Below, in pieces: positions 16,472 to 24,658 of a stretch of DNA of 64,000 bases (positions within the stretch are counted from its first letter, which is position 1; each line of letters begins with the position of its first letter). The notes under the pieces are model-generated. The model did not search any database, had not been told where the DNA came from, and saw only the letters and a list, made by a program, of their open reading frames with translations. A program made the translations under genes and the position numbers. The DNA is from Verrucosispora sp. NA02020. Its GTDB lineage: Bacteria > Actinomycetota > Actinomycetes > Mycobacteriales > Micromonosporaceae. The stretch lies in NCBI RefSeq assembly GCF_013364215.1, contig NZ_CP054923.1, positions 3,038,001-3,102,000 of the forward strand. The letters run 5' to 3'.

Positions 16472-18150
16472 GCCGAGCCGGCGGTGACCAGTCCTCCGGT
16501 CACCTTCTTCGCGCCGCAGGCCATCAGGCTGCTTCCGGCGGCGGCGACCTCCGGCGAGGCCACCTGGTCCAGGGTGTACCGCTCCGATCCGGGCACCAGC
16601 GGCGCGCCGGCGGAACTGGCCTCGGCCCGCCAGCCCGAGCCGGCGTACGAGGTGGAGCGCGTGAGCCCGTCGTCGGGGTTGGGGTGGAAGTGCGTGAAGT
16701 TCTCGGGCCAGTGCTGGAAGTCCATCACCGGGCCGGGCTGGTAGGCGTCGTAGACGCGCTTGTAGGCGTCGCGGCAGGCCTGCTCGGAGAGTCCGCTGAC
16801 GTTGAGGAACTCGTCCTCGTGCAGGGCCTGCTCGATGGAGAGCCAGTTGACGTGGTCCAGTTCGCTGCGCATCAGGCCCGACTGGAGCGCCTGCTGGTAG
16901 ACGGTGGTGCCCGGCATCGCGGAGAGGTACTTGACCCGGGTCACGTGGTTGTACGTCTCGGCGAACTCGACCATGTGGTTGAGGGATTCCTCGCTCTCGT
17001 TGGGCAGGCCGACGATGAGCAGGGCGCCGAACCGTACGCCGCCGTCGAACGTGGTCCGCATGGCCCGGACGGTGATGTTCTCCGAGTTGCCCTTGCGGGC
17101 CTCGCGCAGCACTTCGGAGCCGAGGGACTCGACGCCGTAGAGGATGATGTCGGCGCCCGCGTCGCGCATCGCGTCGATCCTGGGCTTGTCCATGTCGGCG
17201 CACCGGGTCAGGCAGGTCCAGCGTAGGTCGTGGTCCTTGATGACGTCGCAGATCTCGATGGTCTGGCGGCGGTGGGAGCTGAACGTGAGGTCGACGAAGA
17301 AGCTGAACTCGATGCCGTAGCGGCTCTTGAGCCAGGCCAGGTCGGCGTCCATCTTCTCGGGTGACTTGGCGCGTACCTGGGGGGTGGTCCGGTAGCAGAA
17401 GGAGCAGTCCATCTTGCAGCCACGGCTGTAGGAGGAGATGATCTGCGGCTGGAGGCCCATCGGGCTCTGCGCCTGCGGCCACAGTTCCAGGCGCATCCGG
17501 GGCAGCGCGTCGAGGTCCATCATCTGTCCACGCGGCGGGGTGCGCTTGACGACGCCTTCCGGCGTCCGGTAGACGATGCCGCGGATGGTGGGCAGGTCCT
17601 GTGACCAGCGGCCGGCGGCGTAGCTCTCCATCAGGTCGAGGATCGTGATCTCACCCTCGCTGATCACCGCGATGTCGCAGGCGGTGTGCTCCATGAACAG
17701 GTTGGGCACCGAGGTGACCAGCGAACCGCCGCAGATGATGGGGATCTCGGGTGCATTGTCCCGGACCATGGCCATCAGTTCGTTGCAGAACGGGAAGTTG
17801 TCCTCGAAGGTGCAGATGCCCAGGACGTCGGTCTGGCCGATGATCTGGTCGTAGGCGGCCTGGAGGGGGTTCGGGGTGTACCGGACGTCGACGATCCGCA
17901 CCGGGTAGCCGGCGTTGTGCAGGACGGTGGAGATGTAGGAGGCCCCCTCGTAGGGGGACGTCAGGAAGAACTCCCACCCACGCGGCATGGTGAACGGTGA
18001 CGGCCCGACGACCAGGGTGAAGCGGGGCAGTGTCGGGTCGGTGGGCACCGGCGTCAGGTCCTGCTCCCGCATCTGTTCCTGGTAGCGGTGGTCGACGGAG
18101 TTGGTGGCGTTGGCGTACAGCTCGGGAGCGAGGGAAAGTACACGAGGCAT
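16468..18150 (-). CDS. Cobalamin-dependent (B12-binding) radical SAM protein
   Basis: The 560-aa protein has an N-terminal Rossmann-like B12-binding region (about residues 60-170, with SYISTVLHNAGYPVRIVDVR and IPIICGG) and a radical SAM core with the cluster cysteines at 245, 249 and 252 (CKMDCSFC). A C-terminal domain of about 130 aa follows, ending in a low-complexity tail. Enzymes with this layout are often C- or P-methylases, but others close rings or shift carbon skeletons. The usual DxHxxG cobalamin-ligand motif is not visible, as in many class B members. It lies in the seven-gene operon between DUF6027 and a sulfotransferase, with its own possible -10 just upstream. Confidence 0.85.
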   Translation of the reverse strand: MPRVLSLAPELYANATNSVDHRYQEQMREQDLTPVPTDPTLPRFTLVVGPSPFTMPRGWEFFLTSPYEGASYISTVLHNAGYPVRIVDVRYTPNPLQAAYDQIIGQTDVLGICTFEDNFPFCNELMAMVRDNAPEIPIICGGSLVTSVPNLFMEHTACDIAVISEGEITILDLMESYAAGRWSQDLPTIRGIVYRTPEGVVKRTPPRGQMMDLDALPRMRLELWPQAQSPMGLQPQIISSYSRGCKMDCSFCYRTTPQVRAKSPEKMDADLAWLKSRYGIEFSFFVDLTFSSHRRQTIEICDVIKDHDLRWTCLTRCADMDKPRIDAMRDAGADIILYGVESLGSEVLREARKGNSENITVRAMRTTFDGGVRFGALLIVGLPNESEESLNHMVEFAETYNHVTRVKYLSAMPGTTVYQQALQSGLMRSELDHVNWLSIEQALHEDEFLNVSGLSEQACRDAYKRVYDAYQPGPVMDFQHWPENFTHFHPNPDDGLTRSTSYAGSGWRAEASSAGAPLVPGSERYTLDQVASPEVAAAGSSLMACGAKKVTGGLVTAGSA

Positions 18151-18213
18151 GACTGAGACCTTCCTGTCGTCGCCGCCGGGGCGTCCGGTCGGGACGTCCG
18201 GCGATTGAGCACG

Positions 18214-18219
18214 ATTATA
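18214..18219 (-). promoter_or_regulatory. Perfect TATAAT -10 upstream of the radical SAM gene
   Basis: On the minus strand CTCGATATAATCG (18224-18212) contains a consensus TATAAT, 63 bases before the radical SAM start. No good -35 lies at 17-18 bases, so this is only a possible internal promoter. A near-identical CTCGATATGATTG occurs at the start of the acyl ligase gene (38826-38814). Confidence 0.35.
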
Positions 18220-18685
18220 TCGAGGGTTGTCGATCTAGAGGTCGGTCGTCGTCGGACGGGCCGGACTCACCGGCCACCGGGTAGACGCTCGGGTCGTCGA
18301 GGGGGACCTTCAGCCAGGAGATCATCTGACGCACCTGGTGGTAAGCGGCCAGCCGGCGGGCGTCGTCGTCCGCGGCCTCCGCCTCGGCGATCGGCTTCCA
18401 CAGTCGCCGCACCATGACCGGGCCGATCTCCAGCAGCCCCTCGCTGCCGCCGGTCGCCCAGCGGGCCAGCACGTAGCGGGCCAGCACCCCGACCGGGATG
18501 CCCAGGTTGCGCGACATCCCACGCAGGGTCACCAGCGGGTCCAGCATGCCGTACCGCATGACCTCGTCACGGAAGTTGGCGTGCGGGTCGTCCTCCGGCC
18601 ACGTGGCGCGCCAGCGTTCCAGGCGGACGAGGGGCTCCTCGGCCGGATCCCCGCCCACGTTCTGCTCCGACGCTGATGTGGTCAT
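18215..18685 (-). CDS. DUF6027 family protein
   Basis: The 156-aa protein contains EDDPHANFRDEVMRYGMLDP, then LVTLRGMSRNLGIPVGVLARY and RQMISWLKVPLDDPSVYP. I associate this pattern with DUF6027, a small actinobacterial family. The middle reads like a helix-turn-helix (SRNLGIPVGVLARYVLARW), so DNA or partner binding is possible. No function is established for the family to my knowledge. I chose the ATG at 18685 because GGGAGGCGAG lies just upstream. It sits inside the minus-strand operon, 28 bases after the amidinohydrolase-like gene. Confidence 0.6.
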   Translation of the reverse strand: MTTSASEQNVGGDPAEEPLVRLERWRATWPEDDPHANFRDEVMRYGMLDPLVTLRGMSRNLGIPVGVLARYVLARWATGGSEGLLEIGPVMVRRLWKPIAEAEAADDDARRLAAYHQVRQMISWLKVPLDDPSVYPVAGESGPSDDDRPLDRQPSI

Positions 18686-18713
18686 CTCGCCTCCCACGTC
18701 GCTGTCTACGTGC

Positions 18714-19688
18714 TCACTCCGCCCGGTGCAGGATGCCCGTCATACAGCCCAGCGCCCCGGCGGCCCGGACGTGCTGGTCGACGCCGACCTCGGTCACGGT
18801 CACACCGACACCCTCCAGACGACGGCGGATGCCCGGCGCGCCGGCCGGCATCAGGGCCCGCCGGGGCCCCAGCGCCACCAGGTTCATCCCCCGTCGCCGC
18901 AGCAACTCGTCGTCCGGCGCGAACTCCACCGAACGGACGTCCCGGGAGCGCAGCAGCGCCCGCAACTCATCGGTCGCCGCAGCGGCGTGCACCGCCGCCA
19001 ACCGTTCGTCGAGGAAGGTCACCGCGCCCAGGAGGTGCTGGACACCCGGGCCGAGTCGGACGGTGACCACCTGCACGCCCTGGTCCGCCAGGACACGCCG
19101 CAGACACTCCGCTCCGGCCGCGCTCGTCCGGAAACCCACCCCGACCATCACCGTGTCGCGGTCCAGCCACAGCGCGTCCGCGCCCTCAAGGGTGGCGCTG
19201 CCCGCCACCGTGGCCAGCACCGGGTATCCGGCGGCGGCCAGTGCGGCGGCGGCGTACCGTTCCTCGCCGGCCCGTTGCGCGGCGGCCGTGCGGCCCACCA
19301 CCACTCCCGCCGGGGTGGCGACGAACAGGTCACGGGTGAAGACGAAGTTCGGTGGCGTGTCCGCCGCCGGGCGGGCCAGCACCACCTCCACGCCCGCCTC
19401 CGCGAACGCCGCGGCGACCGCCTCGGTCTCCGCGCGCATGGCGCCGAGGTCCACCCGCGCGGTCATCAGTGCGGCGGCCGGATCGGTGATCCGTGCCAGG
19501 CTCTCCGGCGGCCAGCCGAGCAGCACCGCCCGCAGCGGCGCGGACTCCGACCGGTAGCCGCAGCGGGCCCAGAGCCGACCGGCCGCCACCTCCTGCTCGT
19601 GGCTGGTCGACCGGGGCGACCACCCGGCACCGCCCAGAGTGCTCGGCGGCGGCGCGGTGGTCTCAGATCCAGGATTCGTCGTCGTCAT
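18714..19688 (-). CDS. Dimethylargininase/amidinotransferase-superfamily enzyme (DDAH-like)
   Basis: The 324-aa protein has the guanidine-modifying superfamily pattern: FTRD at 117-120, the acidic LEGAD at 168-172, catalytic His218 and catalytic Cys315 in GALGCMTG. DDAH cleaves methylated arginines to citrulline and an amine; arginine deiminases and amidinotransferases share the fold. All catalytic positions are kept, so it should act on a guanidino or amidino group. That suggests an arginine-derived or guanidine-containing intermediate in the pathway. The start overlaps the end of the upstream sulfotransferase gene by 26 bases, so the genes are co-translated. Confidence 0.8.
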   Translation of the reverse strand: MTTTNPGSETTAPPPSTLGGAGWSPRSTSHEQEVAAGRLWARCGYRSESAPLRAVLLGWPPESLARITDPAAALMTARVDLGAMRAETEAVAAAFAEAGVEVVLARPAADTPPNFVFTRDLFVATPAGVVVGRTAAAQRAGEERYAAAALAAAGYPVLATVAGSATLEGADALWLDRDTVMVGVGFRTSAAGAECLRRVLADQGVQVVTVRLGPGVQHLLGAVTFLDERLAAVHAAAATDELRALLRSRDVRSVEFAPDDELLRRRGMNLVALGPRRALMPAGAPGIRRRLEGVGVTVTEVGVDQHVRAAGALGCMTGILHRAE

Positions 19689-21048
19689 ATCCCAGCTCCT
19701 CGGCCAGTCGCCGCTCCGGACCTCCGATGGCGGCGCGTACCAGCTCCGACCGCCGTCGCCATCGGCCGGGTTGCGGCGGCGCGGTCGCGACCACGGGGTC
19801 CCGCAGCCCGTCGGCCGCGATCGCGCGGAGCGGTCCGTCCATCGGCACTCCGAGCCAGTCGGTGATCCGGGTCAGCACGCCCGCCCGGCTCTGCGCGGAG
19901 CGCACCAGGTCCTCGAACCGCACCCGCAGGTAGGGCAGCCGCAGCGTGGCGGCGTCGTCGAGGATCGCCCGGTGACAGGAGCGCCACTGCAGGGCGCAGA
20001 CGTCGGGCAGGGTCGCCCGGGTGTAGTCCTGCCAGCCCTGCGGCAGGTCGAACTTCCACCACCAGCGGTCCTCGGGCCGGTCCCGCCCGTAGCCGGTGAT
20101 GTTCAGGGGCCGGTCCATCTTGTGGGCGTGGAAGCCGTGATAGAGCCAGCCGTCGTACAGGCCGTTGATGGATCCGGCCGGGTTGCGGGTCAGGTGCAGG
20201 ACGCGCATCCGGGCGTTCGGGAACAGTGCCCGGAGGAACCCCAGCCGGTAGGCGTTGCTGGGCGTCTTGATCACCAGCGGGCGGGTCGCCAGGTCGTGCG
20301 CGGTGGCGTAACGCCAGCCGACGGTGAGCACGAAGGGCGGCTCCTCCACCAGCAGGTCGCCGGGCGCGCCCCGCACGTCCTGGCGCCACGGCGGTCCGGC
20401 GAGGTGCGGTGGCATGTCGTAGTAGCCGGTGCGGATCGGCACGCCGCGTACGGCGAGGGCGGCGTGCAGCCGGGCGTGGAACCGGGCCGCCTGCGACAGG
20501 CAGGCCGGATCGAAGTCGGGCTGCGACCGGAGCTCGGCCAGCACCCGGCGGGCCGTGTCGAGCCAGGCCGCCAGGTCGATCTCCAGCGTCGGCCACTGGA
20601 TGGTGAACCGCCAGGCCGCGTCCAGCAGGAACTGCTCCGGTGCGACCGTCGGATCCGGTCGACCGACGTCCAGCGACAGTTCCTCGTCGAACACCCGGCG
20701 CCGGGCGGGCGGCAGGGCGGCCAGGTGCGCGGCGTCGAGCTGGTCGCTGCCGGTCCCGCTGTCCGGCGGCACCAGGCCGGCGAGCCGCAGGTACGGGTTG
20801 AACTCCGCGCGCAGGTGCAGCAACGCGGGTGTCCGGCGCAGCATCTCGGCGAGCATGCTGGAACCACTGCGGGAGCTGGAGGCGAGCACCACCAGGTCCC
20901 GGACCCGGCCGGTGAAGTCCCGCACCACGGGTCGCCGTAGCCGGCGCAGTTCGGTCAGCCGGTCCGCCAGGTGGGCGTGACCGGCGAGCCCGGGCGCGGT
21001 GCCGGTCAACACACCGGTTTCCGTACCGAGTACACGCACCAGCGCCAC
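19663..21048 (-). CDS. Sulfotransferase family protein (second copy)
   Basis: The 461-aa protein has the PAPS-binding loop SSSRSGSSMLAEML at residues 57-70, a 3'-phosphate segment LTRNPAGSING and a later RFEDLV. It is about 100 residues longer than the other sulfotransferase here, with a large insert between residues 90 and 230 that may bind the acceptor. Its start lies 43 bases inside the end of the GyrB-methyltransferase gene, so expression is tightly linked. The acceptor is unknown. Confidence 0.8.
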   Translation of the reverse strand: MALVRVLGTETGVLTGTAPGLAGHAHLADRLTELRRLRRPVVRDFTGRVRDLVVLASSSRSGSSMLAEMLRRTPALLHLRAEFNPYLRLAGLVPPDSGTGSDQLDAAHLAALPPARRRVFDEELSLDVGRPDPTVAPEQFLLDAAWRFTIQWPTLEIDLAAWLDTARRVLAELRSQPDFDPACLSQAARFHARLHAALAVRGVPIRTGYYDMPPHLAGPPWRQDVRGAPGDLLVEEPPFVLTVGWRYATAHDLATRPLVIKTPSNAYRLGFLRALFPNARMRVLHLTRNPAGSINGLYDGWLYHGFHAHKMDRPLNITGYGRDRPEDRWWWKFDLPQGWQDYTRATLPDVCALQWRSCHRAILDDAATLRLPYLRVRFEDLVRSAQSRAGVLTRITDWLGVPMDGPLRAIAADGLRDPVVATAPPQPGRWRRRSELVRAAIGGPERRLAEELGYDDDESWI

Positions 21049-23042
21049 TGGTCCCGGACCGATCCGTCGGCGGAGACCTCGAACGGGTGCACCGCCCGCA
21101 CCTGGGCCGGGGCGTCATAGAAGAGCCGGTAGATCTCCTGGCGGGCGGCGGGGGTCGTCTCGTGGGTGTCGATCCACTTGTCGATCGACTCCCAGAGCAG
21201 GTACTCCTCCATCGTCAGGTCGGTGAAGCCGGCGCCGAGCAACAGCCGCCGGAAGTCCGGCTCGCGGAACATCTGGAACAGCAGCGGCTGCTTCTTCTTG
21301 AAGATCCGGAACATCCAGTACGCGTCCTCGTCGGCGTACGGGACGATCTGGCCGACGATGAACTGCCCGCCCGGTCTGAGGACCCGGAAGACCTCCGACA
21401 CCGGCTTCTCCGGGTTCGGCAGCAGGTGCAGCACCTCGCGGTTGACGACCAGGTCGAAGCTGGCGTCGGGGAACGGCAGGTCGTAGACGGTGCCCTGGTG
21501 GACCTTGTCGAGCCGGGTGGAGGCGAGCGACACCATCTCCGGGGTGATGTCCAGGCCGATCATCTCGCCGACCCGGCCCCGGAAGGCGTTGCCGACCACC
21601 CCGCTGCCGCAGCAGACGTCCAGCATCCGGGCGTCCGGGGCGACGTCGCAGAGCGCCGCGTGCTGGGCCAGCAGGCCCTCGTCGGTGAGCCAGGAGCAGG
21701 AGTCGTGCCAGTTGCGCGAGCGGATGCCGAACTGACGCTGGTAGACGGCGTAGTCGACCTCGATCTGGCGGCGCCGGACCTGTGCGGTGCGGCTGGCCAG
21801 CCGGGCGGCGAGCCGGGCGCGCGCGGAGTCGAGCGTGCGTTTGACCAGGCGCTGCCCCAGGTCGTCGTCGAGCGCCAACTGCCGGGTCAGCTCGGCCGAC
21901 ACGGCGGCGCGGACGAAGCCGGCGACCTCGCTGCTCTGCAACCGCTTCTTGGTCTGTCCGTCGAAGCGGGGGCTGCGCATCCGGACCGCGACGACCGCGG
22001 CCAGCCCTTCAAGGATGTCGACCGTGGTGATCCGTTCCCCGGCGGTCGTGTCGAGCAGGCCGCGGCTGGTCGCGTACGCGTTGATCACCTCGGCCAGCGC
22101 GGCCCGCAGCCCGTCCACGTGGGTGCCGTGGTGGTCGGTCCGGACGCTGTTGACGAAGCTCTGGATGTCCTCGGTGTAGCCCTCGGTCCAGCAGAAGGCG
22201 GCGTCGAGCGCCAGGTCGTCGGTCTCGTGCCGGACGGTGAGCGGGTCCGGGTGCACCCACACCGCGTCGCGGTGCCGGTGTCGCAGGAATCCGCCCACGC
22301 CGGACTGGTAGCTGAGCCGGACGTCCTCCCCGGTGCGCTCGTCGCGCAGCCGCAGGGTCAGCGTCGGGTGCAGGAAGGCGACCTCCTCCAGCCGGCTGCG
22401 GATCAGGGCGGCCGAGAACTCCGCGGTCTCCAGGACCGTCTCGTCCGGGAGGAAACGGATGCGGGTGCCGGTGCGGTCCGATGCGCCGACCCGCGTGAGG
22501 TCGCCGGCCGGCGCGCCTCGCGTGTAGATCTGTCGGTGGTGGGCGCCGTCGCGCCACACGTCCAGCTCCAGCCGCTCGGACAGGGCGTTGACGCAGGAGA
22601 GTCCGACGCCGTGCAGCCCGGCCGAGGTGCGGTAGGACCCGGCCTCGAACTTGCCGCCGGAGTGCAGGGTGGTCAGCAGCACCTCGGCGGCCGGGCGCTG
22701 GTGCTCCGGGTGCGGGTCGACGGGTATGCCCCGGCCGTCGTCGCCGACCGAGCAGGAGCCGTCGCGGTGCAGGACGACCTCGACGTCGCGGCAGTGTCCC
22801 GCCTCCGCCTCGTCCACCGCGTTGTCGACCAGCTCGCTGACCAGGTGGTGCCAGCCGGCCACACCGACCGAGCCGATGTACATCGACGGGTGCCGGCGTA
22901 CTCCGTCGAGGCCGGAGAGGACCATGATCGTGCTGGCGTCGTACCTGGTGTCGGCGGGCGCCGGGGGCGGGGGCGGGGCGGCCTGCGTGGACTCCATCGG
23001 CTGGCTCACTTCCTGGTCGGCGGTCTGCTGGCCGGTGGTCAT
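21006..23042 (-). CDS. GyrB-type ATPase and transducer domains fused to a SAM methyltransferase
   Basis: Residues 31-420 match the ATPase half of DNA gyrase B: YDASTIMVLSGLDGVRRHPS, catalytic Glu70 with Asn74 in SELVDNAVDE, DDGRGIPV at 101-108, the ATP-lid GLHGVGLSCVNAL at 142-154, and the transducer QTK loop (DGQTKKRL, 361-368) with its catalytic Lys365. The TOPRIM (EGDSA) and tail domains that cut and hold DNA are absent. From about 440 to 678 there is a class I methyltransferase with LDVCCGSG (474-481) and GLDITPEMV (496-504). The ATPase therefore looks active while topoisomerase activity is impossible alone. I know of no described fusion of this kind. The frame is open throughout and the gene overlaps both neighbours, so an assembly artefact is unlikely. 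Confidence 0.9.
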   Translation of the reverse strand: MTTGQQTADQEVSQPMESTQAAPPPPPAPADTRYDASTIMVLSGLDGVRRHPSMYIGSVGVAGWHHLVSELVDNAVDEAEAGHCRDVEVVLHRDGSCSVGDDGRGIPVDPHPEHQRPAAEVLLTTLHSGGKFEAGSYRTSAGLHGVGLSCVNALSERLELDVWRDGAHHRQIYTRGAPAGDLTRVGASDRTGTRIRFLPDETVLETAEFSAALIRSRLEEVAFLHPTLTLRLRDERTGEDVRLSYQSGVGGFLRHRHRDAVWVHPDPLTVRHETDDLALDAAFCWTEGYTEDIQSFVNSVRTDHHGTHVDGLRAALAEVINAYATSRGLLDTTAGERITTVDILEGLAAVVAVRMRSPRFDGQTKKRLQSSEVAGFVRAAVSAELTRQLALDDDLGQRLVKRTLDSARARLAARLASRTAQVRRRQIEVDYAVYQRQFGIRSRNWHDSCSWLTDEGLLAQHAALCDVAPDARMLDVCCGSGVVGNAFRGRVGEMIGLDITPEMVSLASTRLDKVHQGTVYDLPFPDASFDLVVNREVLHLLPNPEKPVSEVFRVLRPGGQFIVGQIVPYADEDAYWMFRIFKKKQPLLFQMFREPDFRRLLLGAGFTDLTMEEYLLWESIDKWIDTHETTPAARQEIYRLFYDAPAQVRAVHPFEVSADGSVRDQWRWCVYSVRKPVC

Positions 23043-23494
23043 CCGGCGACCGGCTCGCCGAGTGACCCGGCGGGTACGCCGCGCAGCGCCTCGTGGGCGG
23101 CGCTCAGCTTGGCCAGATGCGCGTGCTTGAGGGCGCGCAGGGTCTCCAGCCAGCTCGCGACGTCGGCCAGCCCCTCCTCGTGTGCCTGCTGGACCAGCGC
23201 CGGGTAGCGGGCGGTCGCGGCCTCCATCTCGCTGCTCAGCGCGGCGGCGAGGTTGAGGTCGGTGTCGCCCAGCGGCCGCCCGGTGGCCGGGTCGGCCACG
23301 GCCTGCAGGAAGTCGAGATGCCCGTGTGCCACGCAGGCCGCGCTCTCGGCGAGTTCGGTGAACAGCCGGGCGGAGTCGAGCGAGCCCTCGATCTCGGACA
23401 CCTGGGCGAAGTACTGGAAGCGCAGGACGGTCGATGCTTCGGCGATGAACGCCGCGCGAATTTCGTCGAACAATTCCTCAGTGAGGGCACTCAT
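23039..23494 (-). CDS. Rubrerythrin-like four-helix protein with lost diiron ligands
   Basis: The 151-aa protein aligns by eye to rubrerythrins over its length (FQYFAQVSEIEG, HGHLDFLQAV, DPATGRPLGDT, WLETLR). However, the first ExxH metal motif is replaced by AACV (residues 52-55), and the Glu of the second is replaced by Lys123, though Glu19, Glu89 and His126 remain. A normal diiron centre cannot form, so peroxide reduction is unlikely. It is the first gene of the seven-gene operon, and its stop overlaps the start of the GyrB-methyltransferase fusion (ATGA). A structural or regulatory partner role is an inference from this coupling. Confidence 0.75.
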   Translation of the reverse strand: MSALTEELFDEIRAAFIAEASTVLRFQYFAQVSEIEGSLDSARLFTELAESAACVAHGHLDFLQAVADPATGRPLGDTDLNLAAALSSEMEAATARYPALVQQAHEEGLADVASWLETLRALKHAHLAKLSAAHEALRGVPAGSLGEPVAG

Positions 23495-23840
23495 TGTACC
23501 GTTCCACTCCCCCGAATGATTCGGAGCATTTGCCGACCAGCGCGGGAAACGCCGGATTCGGTATCGGAATTCTATTGGACGAAAGGGTGCGGGATTGTCG
23601 CCCCCGAATCTCCGTCAAACGTTGACCAGGCACATCACTGCCCGGCCCACCAGGCCCGGTGGTCAGAACTATAGACGCGCCGACCATCGCCCGTCTAGAG
23701 TCCAACGTCAATGTCAGTGAGCCTTCGGCAGGGCACGCTCAGCAGCGTTGCGGAGGTTCCTCATCGCCGCCGCGCGCTACCGCACAGCGGTCCCGCGCCG
23801 TCGCGGCCGGTCCCGAATTGTGGAAACGACAGGGGGAGCA
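23495..23840. other. Divergent intergenic region with a dyad
   Basis: This 346-base stretch separates the minus-strand operon from a plus-strand methyltransferase gene and should hold both control regions. I see an imperfect dyad, CTATAGACG at 23669-23677 and CGTCTAGAG at 23692-23700, which could be an operator. A TAGAAT (-10-like) lies on the minus strand at 23574-23569 without a matching -35. No coding frame looks real here. Confidence 0.4.
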
Positions 23841-24593
23841 GTGACAATTAGCGATCAGGACGTCGTCGACCACTTCACCGCGCGGGCGCAGGGCTACGAC
23901 CGCTCCAGCGCCTGGTGCACCGACACCGAGCTCGGCCGTCTCGTCCTCGACCTGACCTCGCCCCGGCCGGAGCACGAGGTGCTCGACGTGGCCTGCGGGA
24001 CCGGCCTGGTCTCCCGGCTGTTCAGCGGGCGGGTGGCACGGCTCGTCGGTGTCGACGTGACCGCGGCCATGGCGGAGCAGGCCCGGCCGTCGCTGGACGA
24101 CCTCGTCCTCGCCCCCGCCGAGGACCTGCCCTTCCCCGACGACTCCTTCGACATCACGGTCTGTCGGCAGGGCATCCAGTTCATGGAGTTGCCGGCCGCG
24201 GTCACCGAGATGACCCGGGTGACGCGGCCGGGCGGCCGGGTCGTTCTGATCAACCTCTGCGCCTACGGCACCGACGACCGCGACGAGTACTTCGAGATCC
24301 TGCGGCTGCGTAACCCGGTGCGGCGGCACTTCTTCCTGCCGGGCGACCTCGGGGACCTGCTGCGCGAGGCGGGCTGCGGCGACGTGGAGACCCGCAGGTA
24401 CGTCTCGGTCGAGGACGTCGACGTCTGGTCGGACAACGGCGCCATCGACGAGGACGCCAGGGAGGCGATCCGCCAGGTGTACCGGTCGATGTCACCGGAG
24501 TTCCGCCGGCTGCACGCGGTGGAGCAGACCGACGGGCGGATCATCGACCGGATGCTCTTCGAGGTCGCGGCGGGGCGCCCGGCCGGGGACTGA
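23841..24593 (+). CDS. Class I SAM-dependent methyltransferase
   Basis: The 250-aa protein has LDVACGTGLVSRL (motif I), VGVDVTAAMAEQA, a post-I acidic loop and the RPGGRVVLINL segment of small-molecule methyltransferases of the UbiE type. An N-terminal VDHFTARAQGYDRSS segment is also typical. I chose the GTG at 23841 because AGGGGGA precedes it; an upstream ATG at 23748 lacks this. It stands alone, divergent from the operon with the GyrB fusion and followed by a terminator. Its acceptor is unknown. Confidence 0.8.
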   Translation: MTISDQDVVDHFTARAQGYDRSSAWCTDTELGRLVLDLTSPRPEHEVLDVACGTGLVSRLFSGRVARLVGVDVTAAMAEQARPSLDDLVLAPAEDLPFPDDSFDITVCRQGIQFMELPAAVTEMTRVTRPGGRVVLINLCAYGTDDRDEYFEILRLRNPVRRHFFLPGDLGDLLREAGCGDVETRRYVSVEDVDVWSDNGAIDEDAREAIRQVYRSMSPEFRRLHAVEQTDGRIIDRMLFEVAAGRPAGD

Positions 24594-24604
24594 CGCGAGG
24601 GCGA

Positions 24605-24648
24605 CCTCCGGGCCGGCGACGGGTGCTGCTCCCCCGCCGCCCCGGAGG
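24605..24648. terminator. Bidirectional terminator
   Basis: Arms 24605-24618 and 24635-24648 pair over 14 bases with one mismatch and a 16-base loop, between the convergent methyltransferase and sulfatase-like genes. Confidence 0.6.
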
Positions 24649-24658
24649 CCGGGTGTGC

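Noticed and set aside
21006..23042. Gyrase B resistance gene of the aminocoumarin type
   Set aside because: A replacement GyrB needs the TOPRIM and tail domains to work with GyrA. They are absent and a methyltransferase is in their place.
23039..23494. Functional rubrerythrin for peroxide defence
   Set aside because: Several metal ligands are replaced (AACV and Lys123), and no rubredoxin domain or partner is nearby.
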